This document shows, in pieces, positions 54,042-64,000 of a stretch of 64,000 nt of DNA. The first letter of the stretch is position 1. The number at the start of each line of letters is the position of its first letter. The DNA comes from Actinomycetota bacterium (GTDB lineage Bacteria; Actinomycetota; Coriobacteriia; Anaerosomatales; Anaerosomataceae): positions 103,643 to 167,642 of the forward strand of contig RCMX01000001.1 of assembly GCA_004348925.1 (NCBI GenBank), given 5' to 3'. Made by a program: the position numbers and the translations under genes. Under the pieces are notes generated by a model. The model was not told the DNA's origin and did not search any database. It saw nothing but the letters and a program-made list of their open reading frames with translations.

Positions 54042-55789
54042 ATGAGGATCTCTGGCGCGCAAGCGCTCGTGCGATCCCTTCAAAACGAGGGGGTCGAGGT
54101 CGTTTTCGGGTATCCCGGTGGGGTAGCGCTGCCGATCTTCGACGCGCTCTTCGACGTGGAGAGCCCGCGGACGATCCTCGTCCGGCACGAGCAGGCCGCA
54201 GTGCATGCAGCCGATGGTTACGCTCGCGTCACAGGCAGACCCGCGGCGGCCATCGTCACGAGCGGTCCCGGTGCCACCAACACGGTCACCGGTATCGCGA
54301 ACGCATTCATGGACTCGATCCCGATGGTGGTATTCACGGCGCAGGTCGCCACGCACGTCATCGGCACCGACGCGTTCCAGGAATCGGACATGACGGGCAT
54401 CACCATCCCGATCACCAAGCACAACTACCTGGTGAAGAGCGCCGAGGAACTCCCCGGTGTCATCAAGGAGGCGTACCACATCGCCTCGACCGGTCGTCCC
54501 GGCCCGGTACTCATCGACATTCCTGTCGACGTGAGCAAGGGCGAGATCGACTACCACTATCCCGAGACGGTGAATCTGCCCGGTTACAAGCCCACGTACA
54601 AGGGCCACACCAAGCAGATCAAGCAGGCGGCGGGTCTCATCGCCAAGGCACGCAAGCCGCTCCTCTATGCGGGCGGAGGCGTACTTGCCTCGGGCGCATG
54701 GAAAGAGCTCAAGGAACTCGCGGAGCTCATGCAGCTGCCGGTCGTAACGACGCTCATGGGCAAAGGCTGCTTCCCCGAGGACCATCACCTGTTCGTGGGT
54801 ATGCCCGGCATGCATGGCGCCAAGTACACCAACTACACCATCACCGAGACGGACCTGCTCATTGGCGTGGGCGTCCGCTTCGATGATCGCGTGACCGGCA
54901 AGCTCTCGAGCTTCGCCAGCAAGTCGAAGGTCATACACATCGACATCGACCCTGCCGAGATCGGCAAGAACAAGGCCGCAGACGTGCCGATCGTCGGCGA
55001 CGCCAAGAACGTGCTCGCGGCGATTGTCGCCGAGCTGCGGAAGATGGGCGCCGAGCCCCACACCGACGCGTGGATGCGCGTCATCGACGACTGGCGCTCG
55101 CGCTATCCGTTCCACTACCACACCCCCGAGGGTGTGCTCATGCCCGAGTACGTCGTCGAGCGCATACGCGAGCTCACCAAGGACCGCCCCACGGTCATCA
55201 CGACGGAGGTCGGTCAGAACCAGATGTGGTCGTGCCAGTACACGCACATCCGCGAGCCCCGCACGTGGGTCTCCTCTGGCGGGTTGGGGACCATGGGTTT
55301 CGGCTTCCCGGCCGCGATGGGCGCGCAGCTTGGGCGACCGGAGCATCTGGTGATCGACATCGCTGGCGACGGCAGCATCCAGATGAACATCCAGGAGCTT
55401 GCCACCGCGAAGATCAACCATATCCCGGTGAAGATCGTGATCCTCAACAACGGCGTCCTCGGCATGGTGCATCAGTGGCAGGAGCTGTTCTACGGAGAAC
55501 GCTATGCCTCGTCGATCCTCAATCAGGACATCCCGGACTTCGTGAAGGTCGCCGAAGCGTACGGTTGCCTTGGGCTACGGGTGACGGACCCGGCCGATCT
55601 TGACGCCACGCTGCTCAAGGCGTTCGAGTACGACGGCCCGGTCATCGTGGACTGCAGGGTTCCCTCGAGCGAGAACGTGTACCCGATGGTCGCTCCGGGT
55701 GGATCGATCGATGAGATGCTTGGCGGCATACCCGGCGGGCCGGTGAGCGAAATGCTTGACGACGAGCTTCTTGAGGAGGTGTGGGAGTA

Positions 55790-55790
<1 letters not shown>
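54042..55790 (+). CDS. ilvB: Acetolactate synthase large subunit
   Basis: IlvB is the ThDP enzyme that makes acetolactate and acetohydroxybutyrate. The 582-residue protein has the N-terminal SGAQALVRSLQNEGVEVVFGYPGG, the catalytic Glu in RHEQAAVHAADGYAR, the FAD-binding middle domain, and the ThDP-Mg motif GDGSIQMNIQELATAKINHIPVKIVILNN. CAGGAGGTGA precedes ATG 54042. TAA overlaps the ATG of ilvN, so the catalytic and regulatory subunits are coupled. Confidence 0.96.
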
Positions 55791-57320
<1,530 letters not shown>

Positions 57321-57416
57321 GCACTGACGAGCAACGGATTCAGGCACTACCCGGCTACGAACGCCGTCGATGCCGGGCGACGGCAGCAGTCATGTAGCGG
57401 ATTGGGAGCGTAAGAG

Positions 57417-58562
57417 ATGAAGAAGCAGTACCTGATGACACCGGGGCCGACCCCGGTACCCGCCGAGGTCATGCTCAAGATGGCCGCGCCGATCATCCAT
57501 CACCGGACGCCGGATTTCTCGGCGGCCTTCAAGGATGCGGTCGAAGGCCTCAAGTACGTGTTCCAGACCGAGGGCGACGCGCTGCTCTTCGCGTGTTCGG
57601 GCACCGGCGTCATGGAGTCCGCGATCGTGAACTGCTTCTCGGCGGGTGACACGGTCATCGTATGCCGCAACGGCAAGTTCGGCGACCGGCAGAAGAACAT
57701 CTGCGAGGCGTATGGCGTGAACGTCATCGACCTCAAGTACGGGTGGGAAGAGGTCGTGAACACCGCCGACGTGGCGAAGACGCTCGCCGAGAATCCGGGC
57801 GTGCGTGGCGTCATCGTGACGCAGTCCGAGACCTCCACGGGTGTGCTGAACGACGTCAAGGCCATCGGTGAGATCGTGAAGGGGTACGACGAGTGCGTGC
57901 TCATCGTCGACTCCATCACCGGCATCGGCGCCGTTGAGTGCAAGACCGACGAGTGGGGCCTTGACGTCGTCATGACCGGCTCGCAGAAGGGCCTCATGCT
58001 CCCGCCGGGCCTTGCGGCGTGCACGGTGAGCGCGAAGGCATGGAAGGCATACGAGCGCTCGACGCTGCCGAAGTTCTACTTCGACTGGATGAAGTACAAG
58101 AAGAACATCGAGAAGGACACCACGCCGTTCACGCCGGCGGTCACGCTCGTGCTCGGCCTGAACGAGGCGCTCAAGATGATCCGGGACGAGGGCATCGAGA
58201 ACGTTATCAAGCGCCACAGCATGCTTGCCGAGGCGACCCGCAAGGGCTGCGAGGCGCTGGGGCTCAAGCTGTTCGCTCCCGCCGAAGGTCGCGGCAGTGC
58301 GGTCACGCCGGTGTGGGTGCCCGAGGGCGTGGACGGCAAGGCCATCGTGAAGATCATGAAGAGCAAGTACGGCGTGACCATCGCCGGCGGCCAGGATGAC
58401 TACGCGGGCAGGATCTTCCGCGTGGGTCACCTCGGCTACTTCGGGGAGTTCGACATCATCACCACTCTTGCGGCGCTTGAGATGACGCTCGCGGAGCTTG
58501 GCTATACGTTCGAGCGCGGTGCCGGCATCAAGGCCGCCGAAGCCGTCTTCATGGGGGAGTAG
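57417..58562 (+). CDS. Class V aminotransferase (serine/phosphoserine-type)
   Basis: The 381-residue PLP enzyme has LMTPGPTPVPAEV, ACSGTGVMESAIVN, SETSTGVLND, VDSITGIGAVEC, the PLP lysine in TGSQKGLMLPPGL, and RVGHLGYFGEFDIITTLAALE. This is the AGXT/serine-pyruvate aminotransferase pattern. In organisms lacking SerC, members next to serA act as phosphoserine aminotransferases; the serA gene starts 2 bases after it. An alanine-glyoxylate or aspartate role is an alternative. GGGAGCG precedes ATG 57417. The gap to ilvC (96 bases) has a CCGTCG/CGACGG hairpin but no terminator. Confidence 0.85.
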   Translation: MKKQYLMTPGPTPVPAEVMLKMAAPIIHHRTPDFSAAFKDAVEGLKYVFQTEGDALLFACSGTGVMESAIVNCFSAGDTVIVCRNGKFGDRQKNICEAYGVNVIDLKYGWEEVVNTADVAKTLAENPGVRGVIVTQSETSTGVLNDVKAIGEIVKGYDECVLIVDSITGIGAVECKTDEWGLDVVMTGSQKGLMLPPGLAACTVSAKAWKAYERSTLPKFYFDWMKYKKNIEKDTTPFTPAVTLVLGLNEALKMIRDEGIENVIKRHSMLAEATRKGCEALGLKLFAPAEGRGSAVTPVWVPEGVDGKAIVKIMKSKYGVTIAGGQDDYAGRIFRVGHLGYFGEFDIITTLAALEMTLAELGYTFERGAGIKAAEAVFMGE

Positions 58563-58564
58563 CG

Positions 58565-60148
58565 ATGAAGGTACTGGTAGCAGACAAGATCTCCGACACC
58601 GGCATTCAGAAGCTCATCGATGCGGGTCTCGACGTCGATGTGAAGACCGGCCTCGCCGAGGACGAGATCGTCGCGATCATCGCCGACTATGACGCGATGG
58701 TAGTCCGCTCGGCCACAAAGGCGACGCGTCCGATCATCGAGGCGGCAGCGAAGCTCAAGATCATCGGCCGCGCGGGCGTGGGCGTGGACAACGTCGACGT
58801 TGTCGCGGCGACCGAGCGCGGCATCGTCGTGTGCAACGCGCCGACCTCCAACATCGTGTCAGCCGCCGAGCAGACGATCACGCTCATGCTGGCGAGCGCG
58901 CGCAACACCCCGCAGGCGAACGCGAGCATGCACGCGGGCAAGTGGGAGCGCTCCAAGTTCACCGGCACCGAGGTCTACGAGAAGACGCTTGGCGTGGTGG
59001 GTCTCGGCCGCATCGGCACGCTTGTGGCGGAGCGCGCACGCGGCCTCGGCATGAAGCTCGTGGGGTACGACCCCTACATCTCCGAGGAGCGCGCCGCGGC
59101 TCTCGGCGTGGAGCTCGTCGCCACCATCGACGAGATGCTCCCGAAGGTCGACTTCCTCACGGTGCACCTGCCCAAGACGAAGGAGACCATCGGCATGTTC
59201 GGTGCCGAGCAGTTCGCGAAGATGCGCACCGGCGTCCGACTCATCAACACGGCACGCGGCGGCATCTACCAGGAGGAAGCACTCGTAGCGGCTCTCAAGA
59301 GCGGCAAGGTCGCCTCGGCGGCCATCGACGTCTTCGAGGTCGAGCCATGCACGGAGTCGGCGCTGCATGCGATCGAGAACGTCATCCTCACGCCGCACCT
59401 GGGCGCCTCGACCGACGAGGCGCAGGACCGCGCCGGCGACCAGATCGCCGAGCTCGTCATCGCCGGTCTCAACGGCGACATGGTGCCGACGGCCGTGAAC
59501 ATCGCGCCGGTCGCGCCCGACGTCATGGAGAAGGTCGGACCGTTCATCACGCTTGCCGAGGGCCTGGGCGCAGCGGTCGCGCAGTTCGCGCGCGCCGGCA
59601 TCGATGAGCTTGATGTGCTCACCGTCGGTCAGCTCGCGGACACCGACACGCGCATCCTCAAGACCGCCGTGCTCAAGGGCCTGCTCGGACGCGTCTCCGA
59701 TGAGCCCGTCAACTTCGTGAACGCGAACTACTACGCCGAGCAGCGCGGCCTCAAGGTAACCGAGACGAAGCGCGCCGAAACGCATGACTACACCAACATG
59801 CTCATCGTGCGTGCTGCCACCGCCAGTGGGCCCGTGGAGATCGCCGCGACGCTCATCGGCAAGGCGAACGAGCCGCGGCTCGTCTCGCTCTTCGGCTACG
59901 ACCTCGACATGGCGCCCGGCGAGTTCATGGCGTTCTTCCGCTATCCGGACCGCCCCGGCATGATCGGCAAGGTCGGCACCATCCTCGGCGACGAGGGTAT
60001 CAACATCGCATCCATGCAGGTAGGACGCACCGCCGCCGGCGGCACCGCCCTCATGGGTCTCGTCGTCGACACGGCGCTCTCCGAGGAGATCCTCGCCCGA
60101 ATCAAAGCGACTGCCGAGATGACCGACGCCTGGAGCATCGAGCTGTGA
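58565..60148 (+). CDS. serA: D-3-phosphoglycerate dehydrogenase
   Basis: SerA oxidises 3-phosphoglycerate in the first step of serine synthesis. The 527-residue long-form enzyme has KIIGRAGVGVDNVDVVAATERG, GVVGLGRIGTLVAERARGLGM (NAD), RLINTARGGIYQEEALVAAL, the catalytic His in TPHLGASTDEAQ, an allosteric substrate-binding domain (about 315-450), and a C-terminal ACT domain (RPGMIGKVGTILGDEGINIASMQVGR). It follows the aminotransferase by 2 bases. Serine genes inside an ilv-leu operon suggest that branched-chain and serine synthesis are controlled together. Confidence 0.95.
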   Translation: MKVLVADKISDTGIQKLIDAGLDVDVKTGLAEDEIVAIIADYDAMVVRSATKATRPIIEAAAKLKIIGRAGVGVDNVDVVAATERGIVVCNAPTSNIVSAAEQTITLMLASARNTPQANASMHAGKWERSKFTGTEVYEKTLGVVGLGRIGTLVAERARGLGMKLVGYDPYISEERAAALGVELVATIDEMLPKVDFLTVHLPKTKETIGMFGAEQFAKMRTGVRLINTARGGIYQEEALVAALKSGKVASAAIDVFEVEPCTESALHAIENVILTPHLGASTDEAQDRAGDQIAELVIAGLNGDMVPTAVNIAPVAPDVMEKVGPFITLAEGLGAAVAQFARAGIDELDVLTVGQLADTDTRILKTAVLKGLLGRVSDEPVNFVNANYYAEQRGLKVTETKRAETHDYTNMLIVRAATASGPVEIAATLIGKANEPRLVSLFGYDLDMAPGEFMAFFRYPDRPGMIGKVGTILGDEGINIASMQVGRTAAGGTALMGLVVDTALSEEILARIKATAEMTDAWSIEL

Positions 60149-60186
60149 TCCATCGCCCGACATACGTGACGCATGGTCTCCGACTT

Positions 60187-60228
60187 ACCTGGCCGGTGGA
60201 CCTCATCTGAGGTCGCCGGCGGGTAGGT
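60187..60228 (+). promoter_or_regulatory. Hairpin in the serA-leuA gap
   Basis: GACCTC-ATCT-GAGGTC (60199-60214) is extended by CCGG/CCGG and ACCT/AGGT arms, giving a long imperfect stem 35 bases before leuA. There is no T run. It could be a processing site, attenuator or pause site dividing leuA-leuC from the upstream operon. Confidence 0.4.
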
Positions 60229-60262
60229 TCGCATGCGACGACACCACGATGGAGGGCACACC

Positions 60263-61807
60263 ATGAGCACCGACAGAGTCCAGATATTCGATACCACGCT
60301 GCGCGACGGAGAGCAGTCGCCGGGTGCAAGCATGAACACCGAGGAGAAGCTGGAGATCGCGCGCCAGCTGGTGCGTCTCGGCGTCGATGTCATCGAGGCC
60401 GGCTTCCCGATCTCGAGTCCCGGCGACTTCGAGAGCGTGCGCAAGATCGGCGCCGAGGTCGGCGACGCGGTCGTGGTGTGCGCGCTGTCCAGGGCGATCC
60501 CGAACGACATCGAGGTCGCGGTCGATGCGCTCGCAACAGCCAAGCGGCCGCGCATCCACACCGGCATCGGCGTCTCGGAGAGCCACCTGCGCGACAAGCT
60601 TCGCATCAGCGAAGACGAGGCGCTCGAGCGCGCCGTCGCGGCCGTGAAGTTCGCGCGCAACCTCGTCGGCGACGTCGAGTTCTACGCCGAGGACGCCGGA
60701 CGAGCGGTCCCCGAGTATCTGTACCGCGTGATCCAGGCGGTCGTCGCCGCTGGCGCCACCGTCGTGAACATCCCGGACACGACCGGCTACGCGTACCCCG
60801 AGGTCTTCGGCTCGCTCATCGGCGGGCTCATCGAAAACGTTGACGGTATCGAGAACGCGATCGTGTCTGTGCACTGCCACAACGACCTCGGAATGGCGAC
60901 CGCCAACGCGCTCGCGGGCGTGAAGGCGGGCGCACGCCAGGTCGAGTGCACCGTGAACGGCATCGGCGAGCGGGCGGGCAACACCGCACTCGAAGAGGTT
61001 GTGATGGCGCTCAAGCAGCGTCCGGATGTCTTCGGCGCCGACACGCGCATCAACACCCGAGAAATCACGCGCACGTCGCGCCTCGTCTCGAGCATCTCGG
61101 GCATTCTCGTGCAGCCCAACAAGTCCATCGTTGGCGCGAACGCGTTCGCGCACTCCTCGGGCATCCCTCAGGACGGCGTGCTCAAGGAGCGCAGCACCTA
61201 CGAGATCATCGATCCGGCGGATGTGGGGGTGGGCGGCTCGAGCATCGTGCTCACCGCGCGGAGCGGCCGTCACGCGCTCAAGCACCGCCTGGGTGATCTG
61301 GGTTACGAGCTGCAGGATGCGGAGTTCGATCGGGTCTACTCGGCGTTTCTTGAGCTGGCCGACAAGAAGAAGGAAGTCTACGACGAGGACCTTGAGGCGC
61401 TCGTGGGCGAGAGCGAGCGGACCCTGAACGAGGTCTACCACCTCGCGCAGATCCACTTCACGAGCGGCGAGCCGGGGATCCCGACGGCGACGGTCGAACT
61501 CGTCACGCAGGAGGGAGAGCACCTCATCGACTCCAGCCACGGCACCGGCCCGGTTGACGCGGTGTACAAGGCGATCAATCGCATCGTGGATGTGGAGAAC
61601 GACCTCACCGAGTTCCGGGTCGAGGCCGTCACGCGCGGCATCGACGCCCTCGGCGAAGTCACCATTCGCATCAAGAGCGGCGACGGCCGGATCTTCACCG
61701 GTCGCGGCGCGCATTCGGATATCATCGTAGCTTCAGCGAAGGCGTACACCAATGCGCTCAACCGGCTGCTTGTCTCGCAGGCCCCCACGGTACCCGAGGA
61801 GATCTAG
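60263..61807 (+). CDS. leuA: 2-isopropylmalate synthase
   Basis: LeuA condenses acetyl-CoA and 2-ketoisovalerate in leucine synthesis. The 514-residue protein has the catalytic domain [50 protein letters not shown] and [19 protein letters not shown], then the long C-terminal LeuA allosteric domain (about 390-514), which binds leucine. This domain separates it from the shorter NifV-like synthase at 44319. GGAGG lies 8 bases before ATG 60263. It follows serA by 114 bases. Confidence 0.95.
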   Translation: MSTDRVQIFDTTLRDGEQSPGASMNTEEKLEIARQLVRLGVDVIEAGFPISSPGDFESVRKIGAEVGDAVVVCALSRAIPNDIEVAVDALATAKRPRIHTGIGVSESHLRDKLRISEDEALERAVAAVKFARNLVGDVEFYAEDAGRAVPEYLYRVIQAVVAAGATVVNIPDTTGYAYPEVFGSLIGGLIENVDGIENAIVSVHCHNDLGMATANALAGVKAGARQVECTVNGIGERAGNTALEEVVMALKQRPDVFGADTRINTREITRTSRLVSSISGILVQPNKSIVGANAFAHSSGIPQDGVLKERSTYEIIDPADVGVGGSSIVLTARSGRHALKHRLGDLGYELQDAEFDRVYSAFLELADKKKEVYDEDLEALVGESERTLNEVYHLAQIHFTSGEPGIPTATVELVTQEGEHLIDSSHGTGPVDAVYKAINRIVDVENDLTEFRVEAVTRGIDALGEVTIRIKSGDGRIFTGRGAHSDIIVASAKAYTNALNRLLVSQAPTVPEEI

Positions 61808-61810
61808 ACC

Positions 61811-63079
61811 ATGAGCCGACCGATGACCATCACCGAGAAGATCCTCGCCGCGCACGCCGGCCTACCGGAGGTCGAGCCCGGGCAGCTCGTCAATTGCAGG
61901 CTCGATCTTGTGCTCGCGAATGACGTCACAGCGCCGATCGCCATCAGGGAGTTCGCGAAGATAGGCATCGATCACGTCTGGGATGCCGGGAAGATCGCGC
62001 TCGTGCCCGACCACTACACCCCGAACAAGGACATCAAGAGCGCCGAGCAGGCGAAGCTGATGCGTGAGTTCGCCAGGGCGCAGGGAATCTCTCACTACTA
62101 TGAGATCGGGTGCATGGGCGTGGAACACGCGCTCCTGCCCGAGCAGGGCGTCGTGGGTGCCGGCGATGTCATCATCGGCGCCGACTCGCATACATGCACG
62201 TACGGCGCGCTCGGCGCCTTCGCTACCGGCGTTGGCTCCACCGACGCCGCCGTGGGCATGGCGACCGGCGAGGCGTGGTTCAAGGTGCCGCCGAGCCTCA
62301 GGTTCAACGTGACCGGCACGCTCGGCCGCTGGGTGAGTGCGAAGGACATCATCCTGCACATCATCGGGCTCATCGGCGTGGACGGTGCTCTCTACCAGGC
62401 CATGGAGTTCACGGGTGACACTATCGAGTCGCTCAGCATGGAAGGTCGCATGACGATCTGCAACATGGCGATCGAGGCTGGCGGAAAGAGCGGCATCATC
62501 GCGGTTGACGACACGACCCGCGCCTACATGAAGGGCCGCACTGAGCGCCCGTGGACCGAGTACTTCTCGGATCCCGACGCGGTGTACGCGCAGGTGTACG
62601 AGATCGATGCGACGGCCATCAAACCGACCGTCTCGTTCCCGCATCTGCCGAGCAACACCCGTCCCGCTGAGGATGCGCGCGACGTGTGGGTGAACCAGGT
62701 CGTCATCGGCTCTTGCACCAACGGTCGTCTTGAGGACCTTCGCATCGCCGCCGAGATACTCAAAGGCAGGCATGTCCATCCCGACGTGCGGCTCATCATC
62801 CTTCCGGCCACGCAGCAGATCTACCGCGATGCGATGCATGAGGGCCTCTTCGACATCTTCCTGGACGCGGGAGCCGCGGTCTCCACGCCGACATGCGGGC
62901 CATGTCTCGGCGGACACATGGGTATCCTCGCGGCAGGGGAGCGCGCGATGGCGACCACGAACCGCAACTTCGTAGGTCGCATGGGCGACCCAACGAGCGA
63001 GGTGTATCTCGGCTCGCCGGCTGTCGCGGCCGCGACGGCTGTTGCCGGTCATATCGCCGTGCCGGAAGATCTGGGGTAG
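61811..63079 (+). CDS. leuC: 3-isopropylmalate dehydratase large subunit
   Basis: The 422-residue protein is a LeuC-family hydratase ([41 protein letters not shown], and [18 protein letters not shown] with the cluster cysteines). It starts 3 bases after leuA, so leucine-pathway function is likely. No leuD or leuB follows; instead a multiheme cytochrome gene begins 85 bases on. The small subunit must therefore come from elsewhere, possibly the one at 46833. It differs clearly in sequence from the paralogue at 45552. Confidence 0.88.
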   Translation: MSRPMTITEKILAAHAGLPEVEPGQLVNCRLDLVLANDVTAPIAIREFAKIGIDHVWDAGKIALVPDHYTPNKDIKSAEQAKLMREFARAQGISHYYEIGCMGVEHALLPEQGVVGAGDVIIGADSHTCTYGALGAFATGVGSTDAAVGMATGEAWFKVPPSLRFNVTGTLGRWVSAKDIILHIIGLIGVDGALYQAMEFTGDTIESLSMEGRMTICNMAIEAGGKSGIIAVDDTTRAYMKGRTERPWTEYFSDPDAVYAQVYEIDATAIKPTVSFPHLPSNTRPAEDARDVWVNQVVIGSCTNGRLEDLRIAAEILKGRHVHPDVRLIILPATQQIYRDAMHEGLFDIFLDAGAAVSTPTCGPCLGGHMGILAAGERAMATTNRNFVGRMGDPTSEVYLGSPAVAAATAVAGHIAVPEDLG

Positions 63080-63089
63080 ACGCGTGGGG

Positions 63090-63095
63090 TACAAT
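63090..63095 (+). promoter_or_regulatory. -10 element TACAAT before the multiheme cytochrome
   Basis: GGGGTACAATCG starts 11 bases after the leuC stop. The sequence resembles the lpdA -10. It indicates that the cytochrome has its own promoter rather than reading through from leuC. Confidence 0.45.
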
Positions 63096-63164
63096 CGTCT
63101 CAGGCTCAAGGATTCTTTCTGGTTCTTGCCAGACAGGTCCGACCATTGCACCGGGGGTGTGTGA

Positions 63165-64000
63165 GTGACAGACGCGACGGCACCGAAGGCTGTGCCTTCG
63201 ATCTCACGTCTTCGTGAGGTTGTCCGATACGTGCTGCCGGTGATTGCATTCGTTCTCGCACTCGGTGGTGCCGTTGCGACGGCAGACACGATGCCGGTCG
63301 ACTTCACCAACTGTGCGGATTGCCATTCAATCACCTATCAAACACATCCGCTCACCAACTGTACGGCGTGCCACACCTACTACTTCGGCTCTGATATCGA
63401 TCACCAGGGGGCCGACTTCACCACACGACCAGCGGGGTCATGCGTCGCGTCGTGTCATATCACCACGTGGCCGAACGTCACGACGTACGTGCACGGTACG
63501 TCGGCATCGCTGGATGCGGGGTACGTCTACTTCCCGCTCTCGCCGCTCGGGCGCCAGTCGGGAATCACCTCGCGCTTCTACGATTGCACGGACTGCCACA
63601 ATCCTGCCTATCCGAGCATCTACAGCCACGATGCCTCTGCGATCGATTCGCAGCACGACGCCGGCATCACGGGGACCGTGTGCGCGAGCTGTCACGAGAA
63701 TTCGCTTCTGGCGGAGCACGTGAAGTACCCGACCGAATCGGCAGTGAAGTTCAACTGCGCGACATGTCACGAGAGCACGAAGTCCTTCGTGATTGCGGCG
63801 ATCGCTTCGGGGACGACCGAATGTGGCGCCTGTCACCCGAATCAGCACGAAGCGACATGGAGCTATCCTGACTACTACTCATGGACGACCGGTGCAGGTG
63901 ATGGGAGCGGCACGCCGCTTTCCGAACTGGGCGCCAACCCCGCTAACCCGGGCGTACACGCCAACTACCTGGCCAACACGGCCAAGTGCGGCATCTGTCA
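63165..64000 (+). CDS. Multiheme c-type cytochrome, cut off at window end
   Basis: The visible 278 residues have a ~20-residue cytosolic stretch, one membrane segment (about 22-40, signal anchor or signal peptide) and then c-type heme sites: CADCH (50), CTACH (66), CTDCH (141), CASCH (173), CATCH (198), CGACH (220) and CGIC at 275, cut before its His, plus CVASCH (93) with three residues between the cysteines. Additional histidines could be distal ligands. The frame must start at GTG 63165 or later because TGA precedes it; GGGGG lies 8 bases upstream. The protein is probably outside the cell membrane, for electron transfer; partners lie beyond the window. Confidence 0.85.
   Translation, partial: MTDATAPKAVPSISRLREVVRYVLPVIAFVLALGGAVATADTMPVDFTNCADCHSITYQTHPLTNCTACHTYYFGSDIDHQGADFTTRPAGSCVASCHITTWPNVTTYVHGTSASLDAGYVYFPLSPLGRQSGITSRFYDCTDCHNPAYPSIYSHDASAIDSQHDAGITGTVCASCHENSLLAEHVKYPTESAVKFNCATCHESTKSFVIAAIASGTTECGACHPNQHEATWSYPDYYSWTTGAGDGSGTPLSELGANPANPGVHANYLANTAKCGIC

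Overview
The window is a chromosomal segment of a high-GC, gene-dense bacterium. I see no phage, insertion-sequence, CRISPR, rRNA or tRNA signals. A DUF2469 protein next to ligA, actinobacterial-style leaderless promoters, a LeuA with a regulatory domain, several 4Fe-4S proteins and a multiheme c-type cytochrome point to an anaerobic actinobacterium, probably of the deep Coriobacteriia/OPB41 type. This placement is an inference; no marker RNA is present to prove it.

Layout. 1-5.4 kb: a cut-off PAS sensor kinase, lpdA-lipA (lipoyl metabolism), a diguanylate cyclase with a ferritin-like N-terminus, a UPF0280 protein and DUF2469. 5.4-14.2 kb: ligA, two CPBP membrane proteases (the second fused to a 2x[4Fe-4S] ferredoxin domain), gatC-gatA, gatB, degV and a small unknown. 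14.2-14.56 kb: a gene-free, structured, terminator-ended stretch that may be an unrecognised RNA. 14.6-18 kb: a membrane sensor kinase, a small Cys/His protein coupled to a beta-hydroxyacid dehydrogenase, and an unknown gene. 18-23.8 kb (minus strand): a sulfur block running metY-metX-metW-mnmA, then cysK and an Rrf2 regulator. In front of metY is a short reading frame with two runs of three methionine codons and two hairpins, which looks like a methionine attenuator. 23.9-34 kb: an MFS exporter, pncB-pncA, an iron-sulfur flavoprotein, a membrane phosphodiesterase, two more degV genes and a cyclic-2,3-diphosphoglycerate-synthetase-like GTPase. 34-39.2 kb: a small membrane protein, a methyltransferase, an exported Cys/Gly-rich protein and a three-gene prepilin-like operon. 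39.2-43.3 kb: a tight NYN-PIN / PLP enzyme / GNAT / glycosyltransferase operon.

44-63 kb is central and amino-acid metabolism. A NifV-like synthase with an aconitase-family pair (44.3-47.3 kb) and an isocitrate-dehydrogenase-type enzyme (49.6 kb) would together make 2-oxoglutarate from acetyl-CoA and oxaloacetate if the synthase is a Re-citrate synthase. This is an alternative to a leucine or homocitrate reading. From 51.9 kb a sigma-A-type promoter and a T-box with a probable CUC (Leu) specifier precede ilvD-ilvB-ilvN-ilvC, a class V aminotransferase, serA, leuA and leuC. No leuB or leuD lies beside this leuA-leuC pair. The window ends inside a multiheme cytochrome gene.

The observations I rate highest are the methionine leader peptide, the ferredoxin-CPBP fusion, the citrate-to-2-oxoglutarate cluster and the unassigned structured region at 14.2-14.56 kb.
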